Of a stretch of DNA of 33,628 nt, positions 8,503 through 16,800 are shown one piece after another; positions within the stretch are counted from its first letter, which is position 1; each line of letters starts with the position of its first letter. This stretch comes from Chloroflexota bacterium. GTDB lineage: Bacteria > Chloroflexota > Anaerolineae > Aggregatilineales > UBA2796. Below the pieces are notes generated by a model. It was not told where the DNA came from, did no database searches, and worked only from the letters and a program-made list of their open reading frames with translations. Location of the stretch: positions 1 through 33,628 of the forward strand of contig JAJPHV010000122.1 in NCBI GenBank assembly GCA_021325095.1, given 5' to 3'. Made by a program: the position numbers and the translations under genes.

Positions 8503-8608
8503 ACCTCACCCCTGACCCCCTCTCCACAGGGTGGAGAGGGGAATCGGTGGGCAACATCGTGTAGTATTTCTCCCCTCTCTGCTTGCGGAGAGGGGTTGGG
8601 GGTGAGGT
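8503..8608. repeat. Intergenic GAGAGGGG/CTCACC element, copy 3
   Basis: This is the best-formed copy. It opens ACCTCACCCCTGACCCCCTC and closes with GGAGAGGGGTTGGGGGTGAGGT, an inverted repeat at both ends, with two internal hairpins (CCCTCTCCACAGGGTGGAGAGGG and CCCCTCTCTGCTTGCGGAGAGGGG, given in part). It separates coxD from coxE inside the operon, where it could attenuate or stabilise the transcript. Confidence 0.8.
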
Positions 8609-8638
8609 TCTGCGAAACACGAATACATAACTTCCGGT

Positions 8639-9565
8639 CTATTCGCCGCCGATGGCTGCCGTCTGCACCTGTGCGACCAGGTTGCGCACCGTCTCGCCGC
8701 GCAGCTTGTTCACGTCGTCCTGGTACTTCAAGATCATGCCGAGTGTGGCATCCACCACGTCGGGATCGAGGTGTGTCTGGTGCAGGTGGCCGAGCGCTTC
8801 CGCCCAATCGAGTGTTTCGGCCACGCCGGGCAGCTTGTAAAGTTCCTGCTGGCGCGCCGCATAGATAAAGTCCACGACCTGCTGCGTCAGACGCTCCGAG
8901 ATACCTGGCACTTTCAGGCGCACGATCTCGAGCTCCTGTTCGCGGGACGGGTAGTCGATCCAGTAGTAAACGCAGCGCCGCTTGAGCGCGTCGTGAATCT
9001 CGCGGGTGCGGTTGGAAGTGATGATCGCAATCGGGACGTGCCTGGCCTTCAGCGTCCCCAGTTCGGGGATAGTGATCTGGAACTCGGCCAGCACTTCCAG
9101 CAGGAAGCTCTCAAACTCCTCGTCGGCGCGATCAATCTCGTCGATGAGCAGCACGGGCGCTTGCTCGTTGGCCTGGTCGATGGCTTGCAGCAGCGGACGC
9201 TTCAGCAAGAATTTGTCGGTAAAGATGTCGTCCACCGGATCGTGGTCTGGCTGCGCGCCGTTGGGCTGGCGCTGCTTTGCCTGAATTTCTAGCAGTTGGC
9301 GGGGGTAGTTCCACTCGTAGACGGCCTGATTGATGTCCAGACCCTCGTAACATTGCAGGCGGATGAGGGGCGTGCGCAGCAACCGGCTCAGGACTTTGGC
9401 GACCTCGGTCTTGCCGACACCCGGTTCGCCTTCCAGGAACAGCGCCTTGCCCATCTTGAGGGCGAGGAAGATGCTGGTGCTCAGACCCGTGCTGGAAATA
9501 TAGCGTTCCGCTGCGAGCGCATCCGTGACCGCTTGCACGGAATCAAACAACGCCGTGAGTGCCAT
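8639..9565 (-). CDS. coxD: CoxD: MoxR-type AAA+ ATPase for CO dehydrogenase maturation
   Basis: The 308-residue AAA+ protein has Walker A GEPGVGKT at 46-53 and Walker B VLLIDEID at about 138-145, followed by the sensor and lid region. It belongs to the MoxR group that pairs with VWA proteins, here CoxE. CoxD is needed for sulphuration and copper loading of the apo-enzyme in Oligotropha. It is the first gene of the operon. The ATG at 9565 has no clear Shine-Dalgarno site. A TATAAT box about 57 bases upstream on this strand could be its promoter. Confidence 0.9.
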   Translation of the reverse strand: MALTALFDSVQAVTDALAAERYISSTGLSTSIFLALKMGKALFLEGEPGVGKTEVAKVLSRLLRTPLIRLQCYEGLDINQAVYEWNYPRQLLEIQAKQRQPNGAQPDHDPVDDIFTDKFLLKRPLLQAIDQANEQAPVLLIDEIDRADEEFESFLLEVLAEFQITIPELGTLKARHVPIAIITSNRTREIHDALKRRCVYYWIDYPSREQELEIVRLKVPGISERLTQQVVDFIYAARQQELYKLPGVAETLDWAEALGHLHQTHLDPDVVDATLGMILKYQDDVNKLRGETVRNLVAQVQTAAIGGE

Positions 9566-9621
9566 TAAAGATTGGGGCTTTCAAATTAAACGTACTTCAA
9601 AGCTGTCTTATGGGTGCGTCT

Positions 9622-9627
9622 ATTATA
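9622..9627 (-). promoter_or_regulatory. Candidate -10 box of the cox operon
   Basis: A perfect TATAAT on the minus strand lies 57 bases ahead of coxD in the 358-base divergent gap (9566-9923). No convincing -35 is seen 16-18 bases further upstream, so an activator may be needed. Nothing else in the gap could be named except a TACAAT at 9787-9792 that might serve the plus-strand gene. Confidence 0.4.
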
Positions 9628-9923
9628 CACAACTGTACGTCAGCAGAAAAAGCGGGGCGTCCGAGTATTTCGTCCTGAACCTTGCAAATGACGGCATTTC
9701 CAAACGGAGTGGAGATTCGCGCCTGCCGAACAGAGGCTTGATCTTCGCTGCGCGGTCATTGGAATAGCGCCCCGTTCAGATCACGTTACAATTTCTGTTC
9801 CGAACAAATCGACAAACACCTTGCGCAGATCGATTGTGTTGCCCCTGTGCGCTTGAGCGGCGTTGCTTATTCGTTCCAGGCGCACGGTTGTGTGGCGTGG
9901 GAAATCGGAAAGGAGTGACTGTA

Positions 9924-11921
9924 GTGAAGCACCTTACCGTCCGCAGTTTGGGATTGGGGTTATTGCTCCTGCTGACCTTCGCGCAACTGCCGCGCGTGAT
10001 CAATGCTCAGACGAACAGCGCGGGAGCGCTTGCTTACCTGGACAGCACCGGCAACGTTCAGTTGCGAATGGCCGGTTCAAACCAGAGTACAGCCGTGACG
10101 AGCGACGCGGACTTCAAACTTCCGTCGGGAGCGACAGCGCACAACTATGCGCACCTGCGCTGGTCGCCTGACGGCAGCAAGCTGGCCTTTGAAGATACAG
10201 TGACCAACGATCTGCTGGTCGCGGTAGCGGGCAACCCACCGCAGCGCGTGGCATCCGGCATTTCCACACAGTTCCCTCCGGCGTGGCTGCCGGATAACAA
10301 CACCGTCGCCTACGCCGTCGATACCCAACAATCGGCGGGCGGGACGGCCACGACGATGAACATTTTGCAGGTATCCAGCAGCGGCGGGCAGGCCCAGACA
10401 GTCGGCACGTTTGTCGAGTTCCAGGGCTGCGGTGGCGGCAGCAGCGATCCGGCGACGATACTTTACTACGCCGAAACCGGGTTGAACGGCAATGGCCCGA
10501 CCTTCGCCTGGACGAAGAGCGGCTGGCTCTACTCGCCATCGTGCGACAACATCGGGCTGGCGCTGAACGGCTTCAACAACCAGCAGTTGTGGCGGATCGA
10601 AAACCTGGGGCGGGTGGCCGTTGCACCGGATGGGGATCGCGCGGCGGGCATTCTGTTCGACCTGAACCGCAAACCCTCGTCGCTGGTGTACATCGACCTG
10701 GCGACGGGCCGCAACGGCGCGCTGAATGCAGTGGCGGGCATCGATCAGGTTGGTTGGTCAGCCGATGGGACACTGCTCTTGTACAGTACAATCGACCCGC
10801 AGGGCGTTTCGCTGTGGAAAATCCCTGTCCAGGGTGGACAGGCCACCCGGCTGTTCTCTGACCCTGGCAAATTCATCGGGAACATCACTTCCACGCCGGA
10901 CTCACAGGCAGCGGTTTTCAGCTACATTCCCGGTGGGGACAACCCCGAACTTCAAATCCTGTCCACCCCGATCACTGGCCCCGTGACGAACCTGTCAAGC
11001 GCCACAGGCATTACGCGGGGCGGCTCGCCAGCCTATGCGCCGTCTGCACCGCAGATTGCCAACCCGATTCCCACGCCACCCATCGCTGTGGCCTGCACAC
11101 CGCGTACCGATTGGACATTCACCTACACTGTGGCGCCGGGCGATACGCTGGCCAACCTGGCCCGCCTGAGCGGAACCACGCTCGATGCGCTGGCAGCGGG
11201 TAACTGCCTCGCCAACCCCAACATCATTTTCGCCGGACAGGTGCTGCGCCTGCCGGTTGCCATCCAGGCTCCTCCGCCAGGCATCAAACGCATCGTATTC
11301 CAGACGGGCGCAACTGCGGCCACCGTTCAGGGGCAGGTAGGGGCCTTCGGAACGGATCGGTGGGTGCTGAGGGCGCTGGCCGGGCAAACCATGTCGGCGC
11401 AACTGTCGTTCGCCTTCGGGCAGGCGATCCTGATCGTCTATGGGGCTGACGGCACGGTCTTGCAGTCCGATCATGCCACGTCGAGCATCTTCAGCGGTGT
11501 CCTACCGACAACCCAGGACTACTTCATCGACGTGCGGGGCAACCCCAACACGGCGACCAGCTACACGTTGACGGTGACGGTGCCCCCGCTGGCCGCGCAG
11601 CAGCCCACTGCAACGCGCATTATCTTCCAGCGCGGCACGTTCTCGACCACAGTGCAGGGCCAGGTCGCGCCCTCCGGCATCAACCGTTGGGTGTTGAGGG
11701 CACTGGCCGGGCAGACGATGTTTGCTCAACTGGCTTTCACCAGCGGGCAGGCCATCCTGGTCGTCTTCGGAGCCGATGGCACGGTGCTGCTGTCCGATCA
11801 TGCCGGTGCGAGCAACTTCAGCAGTGTGCTGCCGCTGACGCAGGATTACTTCATCGACGTGCGGGGCAATCCCAACACGACTACCACATACTCGCTCACC
11901 ATCACCGTGCCGCCACGCTGA
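9924..11921 (+). CDS. Exported TolB-like beta-propeller protein with LysM and duplicated C-terminal module
   Basis: A 665-residue protein. Residues 1-30 form a signal peptide (Lys/Arg start, GLGLLLLLTFAQ core, cleavage near VINAQ), so it is exported. Residues about 35-375 carry WD40/TolB-like blades (LRWSPDGSKLAF, VGWSADGTLLLYS). A LysM domain follows at about 398-445 (YTVAPGDTLANLARLSGTT), which in this family binds glycan chains such as peptidoglycan. The end consists of two 109-residue copies resembling PPC-type beta domains (VQGQV..., DRWVLRALAGQT, YFIDVRGNPNT). It is probably attached to or associated with the wall or surface; its ligand is unknown. The GTG start has AAGGAG nine bases upstream and gives a clean signal peptide; the frame opening at 9834 would bury it. 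Confidence 0.82.
   Translation: MKHLTVRSLGLGLLLLLTFAQLPRVINAQTNSAGALAYLDSTGNVQLRMAGSNQSTAVTSDADFKLPSGATAHNYAHLRWSPDGSKLAFEDTVTNDLLVAVAGNPPQRVASGISTQFPPAWLPDNNTVAYAVDTQQSAGGTATTMNILQVSSSGGQAQTVGTFVEFQGCGGGSSDPATILYYAETGLNGNGPTFAWTKSGWLYSPSCDNIGLALNGFNNQQLWRIENLGRVAVAPDGDRAAGILFDLNRKPSSLVYIDLATGRNGALNAVAGIDQVGWSADGTLLLYSTIDPQGVSLWKIPVQGGQATRLFSDPGKFIGNITSTPDSQAAVFSYIPGGDNPELQILSTPITGPVTNLSSATGITRGGSPAYAPSAPQIANPIPTPPIAVACTPRTDWTFTYTVAPGDTLANLARLSGTTLDALAAGNCLANPNIIFAGQVLRLPVAIQAPPPGIKRIVFQTGATAATVQGQVGAFGTDRWVLRALAGQTMSAQLSFAFGQAILIVYGADGTVLQSDHATSSIFSGVLPTTQDYFIDVRGNPNTATSYTLTVTVPPLAAQQPTATRIIFQRGTFSTTVQGQVAPSGINRWVLRALAGQTMFAQLAFTSGQAILVVFGADGTVLLSDHAGASNFSSVLPLTQDYFIDVRGNPNTTTTYSLTITVPPR
11285..11918 (+). 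repeat. Tandem duplication of a 327-base coding module
   Basis: The two C-terminal modules of the exported protein are similar at DNA level with a period of 327 bases (109 codons), for example TGGGTGCTGAGGGCGCTGGC at 11361 against the matching stretch at 11688. The conservation of synonymous positions suggests a fairly recent duplication or gene conversion. Confidence 0.75.
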
Positions 11922-11997
11922 CCAAATTCACGCAGACCCGTCGGCCCTTACTGGGGTCGATGGGCAAAAGCCATGCTCGCTCAAAGCGTCAGGCCGA

Positions 11998-12285
11998 TCA
12001 GGGTGTGATGGGTTCGACCAGGTAGCGGCCTTCTTTGGGGACAATCCTGAGAGGGCCGCCTGGCGCATCCGCCGTGAACACCGCAGAATCGGCGTGCATG
12101 GCGACCAGAGAGGCCTCTTCATCGACCACCAGCCACACGTTGAACCATACCCCACCGGGCTGGCGTGCATGGAATATGATGCGGCGGATAGTTTTCCCTG
12201 TGCGTCCCTTGCAATAGATGGCCTGACCAGCCTCCGCGATGGAATCACGCCGTCGATAGGCTTCAGCCAGATTCATCTGCTCCAT
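11998..12285 (-). CDS. Small conserved-looking protein of unknown function
   Basis: I do not recognise this 95-residue protein. It begins MEQMNLAEAYRRRDSIAEAG and contains a beta-rich, soluble body with IIFHARQPGGVWFNVWLV and ends LVEPITP. The frame continues upstream to 12441, but that extension is made of promoter-like sequence and a tandem repeat, so I took the ATG at 12285 (an alternative is the ATG at 12274-12276, three residues in). A plausible minus-strand promoter lies at 12347-12375. It is divergent from the LacI-family gene and may be its target. Coding status is likely but unproven. Confidence 0.5.
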   Translation of the reverse strand: MEQMNLAEAYRRRDSIAEAGQAIYCKGRTGKTIRRIIFHARQPGGVWFNVWLVVDEEASLVAMHADSAVFTADAPGGPLRIVPKEGRYLVEPITP

Positions 12286-12346
12286 GTTGGCGTCCCATTT
12301 CAACCACAGATATAGACAGCCTAGCACAAGCGTTCGGTCTCGGCAA

Positions 12347-12375
12347 GATATAAAACCGTTTGACAAAACGGACAA
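12347..12375 (-). promoter_or_regulatory. Candidate promoter of the small unknown gene with inverted repeat in its spacer
   Basis: Read on the minus strand: TTGTCC at 12375-12370, 17 bases, then TATATC at 12352-12347. The inverted repeat CCGTTT-gaca-AAACGG (12356-12371) lies within the spacer, a usual place for a repressor operator. Confidence 0.35.
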
Positions 12376-12376
12376 C

Positions 12377-12406
12377 GCTGTAAAAACGAATGCTGTAAAA
12401 ACGAAC
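12377..12406. repeat. 15-base tandem repeat, two copies
   Basis: GCTGTAAAAACGAAT is followed directly by GCTGTAAAAACGAAC. It sits upstream of the candidate minus-strand promoter, so it may be a doubled regulator site or simple slippage. Confidence 0.6.
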
Positions 12407-12445
12407 GCAGCCCAGGAACGAATCCCCTTCGTGCACCTCACCTAA

Positions 12446-12474
12446 TTGACAGCGATTCGCCGCTATCTTACAAT
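12446..12474 (+). promoter_or_regulatory. Strong sigma-70-like promoter of the LacI-family gene
   Basis: TTGACA at 12446-12451, 17-base spacer, TACAAT at 12469-12474: five of six in the -10 and six of six in the -35. Transcription would begin near 12481, leaving a leader of about 197 bases before the GTG at 12678 in which I see no RNA element. Confidence 0.6.
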
Positions 12475-12477
12475 TGG

Positions 12478-12487
12478 AAAACGTTTA
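12478..12487. promoter_or_regulatory. Candidate LacI-family operator at the transcription start
   Basis: The palindrome AAACGTTT (12479-12486) with a central CpG is typical of LacI/GalR operators and lies where +1 of the preceding promoter is expected. This suggests autorepression by the downstream regulator. Confidence 0.45.
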
Positions 12488-12677
12488 ACGTAATCGATAC
12501 GTGACCGGAAAAGTCTTTACAAGAAACGCTTGAGGTTCGGGTGGCCGAACCCGCCACCTTGCGCAATTCTGCATTACGTCTACTGCCGCTAGGAAACCGT
12601 CATGGACAAATTGAAACTCGGCCAAACTGGTATTGCGTGATGCGGGTAAACCGCAAGCGAGAAAGCGAAGGCGCACA

Positions 12678-13697
12678 GTGCCAGTCACACTCAAGGATAT
12701 TTCCAAACAGGTCGGGGTTTCTATCGCAACTGTCTCGCGCGTGCTCAATGGCCGCGAGGCCAACGGGTTTATCAGCGACGAGACGCGCCAACGCATTTTC
12801 GCAACAGCGATTGAACTGGGCTACAAGCCCAACCTCCTGGCGCGCGGGCTACGCGGCAGCCGTAGCTCTCTGATTGGCGTCATCGTGCGGGATGTAGCCG
12901 ACCCGTTCATGAGTGAAACGCTGAAGGGCATCAACGAGGTTGCTATCAAACGCGGTTACAGGCTGTTTCTGGGCAACGTTGAGCAGGCCAACACTGCCAT
13001 CGATTACGGGACGATGTTTGAGCAGTCCCATGCAGACGGCATCCTGGTGCTGGGCGATCTCAAAGAAGACGAGCAGGCTGTCGAGTTCTTGACGAGTAAG
13101 CATCGCTACGTGGTCGGGGTGGTAGATCGCGTAACCCGGCGACAGTATCCAGGCGTCTATACGGATAACGCGATAGGAAGCAGGCTGGCGCTTGATCATC
13201 TGTGGAATCTGGGCCACCGGCGTATCGCCTGTGTATCCGAACACAGCGCCTATGACCGGCGGCTGCGCGCTCAGACCTACGTGGAATGGATGTGCGAGCA
13301 TGGGTTGGAGGAGCATATTCACGTCTTGCAGACCGCTCAATCGCCGCGAGCAGCCTACGAAGTGGGCCTCAGCCTGTTTGAGTCGCCCGACATCCCCACC
13401 GCCATTTTTGCGGTTACAGATAGAATCGCCATGGGCGTGCTACAGGCTGCATTTCGGTCAAAGATTGCCGTGCCCGATCACGTATCCATCGTGGGCTATG
13501 ACAACCTGGAATTTGCGCAGTTCCTGACTCCGCCGCTAACGACCATCAACCAATCGGCATTTGAGATGGGCTGCGCCGCTGCGGGGCTGCTGCTGGAAAT
13601 GATTGAACAGCGGCTCGAAAGCGCTACCGTAGCGGACATTGTGCTGCATCCGACGCTTGTGGTTCGCCAATCGACGGCGGCTCCGCGTGGCCCGTAA
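12678..13697 (+). CDS. LacI/GalR-family transcriptional regulator
   Basis: The 339-residue protein has the N-terminal LacI helix-turn-helix (VTLKDISKQVGVSIATVSRV, residues 3-22), the hinge helix (PNLLARGLRG) and a periplasmic-binding-protein-like sensor domain (about 60-330) with family motifs such as SLIGVIVRDVADPF, AIFAVTDRIAMG and VSIVGYDNLEFAQFLTPPLT. It should repress genes until a small ligand, usually a sugar or nucleoside, binds. No sugar transport or catabolic gene is next to it, so the ligand cannot be guessed. Start choice: GTG at 12678 with GAAGG upstream gives the canonical VTLKDI opening; a TTG at 12633 would add a basic 15-residue tail. Confidence 0.93.
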   Translation: MPVTLKDISKQVGVSIATVSRVLNGREANGFISDETRQRIFATAIELGYKPNLLARGLRGSRSSLIGVIVRDVADPFMSETLKGINEVAIKRGYRLFLGNVEQANTAIDYGTMFEQSHADGILVLGDLKEDEQAVEFLTSKHRYVVGVVDRVTRRQYPGVYTDNAIGSRLALDHLWNLGHRRIACVSEHSAYDRRLRAQTYVEWMCEHGLEEHIHVLQTAQSPRAAYEVGLSLFESPDIPTAIFAVTDRIAMGVLQAAFRSKIAVPDHVSIVGYDNLEFAQFLTPPLTTINQSAFEMGCAAAGLLLEMIEQRLESATVADIVLHPTLVVRQSTAAPRGP

Positions 13698-13833
13698 CAA
13701 CCCGCCACCGAGCCGAAACGCGAATGGGGGAAGCTTGGCCTACAGTCCGGGCCAGGATGCGGTGTTACACATTCTGACGGAGCGCCTGATACAGCGCCGG
13801 GCGCAATTCGTTGACGGGCGATGTGGCCGTCGC

Positions 13834-16800
13834 CTACGACGTGTCACTGGCAGACCACAATTGCACCGTCCCGTCGTTGTTGCCCGTCAGGATGAATTTA
13901 CCGTCGGGTGAAAAAACTGCCGACCACATGATGTCTGCACCCGTAAAGCGCCGCAGTTCCTTGCCCGTCGCCACGTCCCACAGGCGCACCGTCTTGTCCT
14001 CCCCACAGGTCAGGACAAGCCTGCCGTCGGGCGAAAAAGCTACGTCTGCGACTGCGCCGACGTGCCCAACCAGCTCAACGCTGACCGCGCGAGCAGCAAA
14101 ATCGATGATCCTCGGCTTTGAGCCGCCGACAGCCACAAACTTGCCATCCGGCGAGAAGGCCGCGCCAAAGCCGCCGATGCCCTCCAGCAGGTCAAGCTGC
14201 TGGCCCGTCTGCACATCCCACAGGCGTACCGTATCGTCCAGGCCGCTGCTGATGACGTACTTCTGGTCGGGTGAGAAGCGCGCCGTCCACACCCCTTTGG
14301 TGTGGCCGCTGAATTTGCGAATCTGCTCGCCCGTCCGGGCATCCCACAGGATGATGGACTGGTCGTAGCTGCCTGTTAAGACCCACTGTCCGTCGGGCGA
14401 GAAGGCGACGCTGGACACAATGTTGGAATGGCCCGCATACAGCCGCAAGCCCGCGCCGGTAGGCACGTCGCGCAGTTGCGCGTCCAGGCCGCCAAACAGC
14501 AGGTATTTACCGTCCGGTGAGAAAACCGCCGACACACCCGGGTACTGGCGCAACTGCGCACCAGTCCCCGCGTCCCACAGCCTGACCGTCGCATCGTTGC
14601 CAGCGGTCAGGATGTGCTGACCATCGGGCGAGAAGGCGACGTGGAAGGCGGCTTTGGTGTGGCCCTTGAACGTGCGCGGGCCAAGCGGCGCGGCAGTTGG
14701 AGCGGGGGTCGACGTTGGCTGAATGGGCAGGATCGACGGCGCAAGCAGGTCGCCCGGCTCAAGGTTCCAGACCTGCACAACCTTCGAGCTGAAGGAACCT
14801 TCTGCCGCCAGCCTGCCATCGGGCGAAAAGGCCACAGTCAGGATGAAATCATCGGCCCCGCCGACGCCCACGAAGCGCCGGAGTTCGGCCCCTGTCTGCA
14901 CGTCCCACAGCCGCATCGTGCCATCGCTGGCCCCAGTCAGGAGGTATTTGCCATCCGCCGAGAAGGCAACGCTGTTGACCTGTTTGGAATGCCCGATGAA
15001 CGTGCGCAGCAAGTTGCCAGTCTGCGCATCCCACAGACGAACCCGCGTGTCTCCGGCTGCGTCAGTGGAACGCACAGCGCCGCCTGCCGTCACAACGGTC
15101 TTGCCGTCGGGTGAAAAGGCCACCGCCTGGATTTCGCTGGTGTGGCCGACCAGCACGTGCAGTTGTGCGCCGCTTTGCACGTCCCACAGCCGCGCCGTCT
15201 GGTCGTAACCGCCCGTCAGGATCGTTGTGCCATCGGGCGAAAAGGCGACGGCGCGGAGTCTGTCCGTGTGACCGGCGAAACTGCGAATTTCCTGTCCGGT
15301 CTGCACATCCCAGAGGTGTGCCCGCCTATCGCCAGAACCCGTCAGGATGGTTTTGCCATCAGGTGAGAAGGCAATGGCGTAAACCCCACCTGCCTTATCG
15401 GTGAACTGGCGGATCTCCTGCCCGGTCTGCGCGTCCCAGAGACGGGCCGTTTTGTCCTCGCTGCCCGTCAGGAGGTACTTGCCATCGGGCGACAGGGCAA
15501 CCACGATTGTCCCTTCGCCATGCCCGGCGAATTGGCGGATGGCCTGCCCGGTCTGGACATCCCACAGTTCCGCCGTTTGATCCGGGCTGCCGCTGACCAG
15601 GTACTTGCCGTCGGGCGAAAAGGCGACGCTCCACACGCTGTCCTTGTGCGCGGCGAACTGGCGCGGTCTGGGCGCCGCGCCGATCATGGCGACGCCGGTA
15701 TTGACCGGGATGGGCGTCCAGGGCGGTGCAACCGCTGCTGGCTGGCTGGCCGCCGCGCCGGGGCACGTCGGCTGTGTATCGGTTACGCCGTACTGGGCGC
15801 GCTCCTGATCGGTGAAGTCACGGAAGAGGTGGGCGCAGATGTAGGCAATCGTGTCGTGGTAATCCGTGTCCCACAGGCGCGCCGTCCTGTCCTTGCTGCC
15901 CGTCAGTATCAGCTTGCCGTCAGGTGAGAAGGCGACCCCGTACACCTGGTCGGTGTGCCCGCTGAAACGGCGCAGTTCCTGGCCCGTCGCCACGTCCCAC
16001 AGCCGGGCCGTCGTATCCAGGCTGGACGTGACCAGGGTCTTGCCGTCGGGTGAGAAGGCCAGCCTGAGCACGGCGTCGGTATGGCCGGTAAGCTGGCGCA
16101 GTGCTTTGCCTGAATTCGCGTCGAACAGCCGCACCGTCCGGTCATAACTGCCAGTTGCCAGCAGGCTGCCGTCCGGCGAAAAGGCCAGCGTGGTGACGAA
16201 GGGAATATCGCCACCGCCAGCGGAGAGCTGTTGCAACTGTTTGCCCGTGCTGACCTCGATGATCCGGGCAGTGCCATCAAACGCGCCCACCGCGATCCGC
16301 TGGCCGTCGGGCGAGAAGGCAACGGCCAGCGCTTCACCACCAACGCGCTCAAATTTGCGGATTACTGTACCCGTGTTCACGTCCCACAGGCGCACTGTCT
16401 TGTCCAGACTGCCCGTCAGGATGAACTTGCCGTCGGGCGAAAAGACCGCGCCGCGAATCTCGTCGGTGTGGCCGGTGAACTTGCGGATTTCCTGCCCGGT
16501 TGCCACGTCCCACAGGCGCGCCGTGCCGTCACTGCTGGCCGTCAGCGCGGTCTGATCGTCGGGCGCGAAGACCACGCACATGACGGCGCTGGTATGGCCG
16601 CTGAAGGTGTAAACGGTTTCACCCGTGCTGACCTTCCACAGGCGAGCCGTGTTGTCGCTGCTGCCCGTCAGCGCCAGGCGGCCATCGTGGGAAAAGGCCA
16701 CTTCCTCGATCCCGCGCGTGTGCCCGGCGAACTGGCGCAGGTGTGCCATGTTCTCCTGCAAGCTCCACAGGCGGGCCGTGCCGTCCCAACTGCCGGTCAG

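Noticed and set aside
12003..12020. A GGTTCGA stretch resembling a tRNA T-arm
   Set aside because: No acceptor stem or anticodon arm can be drawn around it.
12541..12873. A 110-residue frame over the leader and start of the LacI-type gene
   Set aside because: It overlaps the conserved helix-turn-helix in another frame and has no ribosome site.
13698..13833. A terminator between the converging LacI-type and kinase genes
   Set aside because: No convincing stem with a T run could be found.
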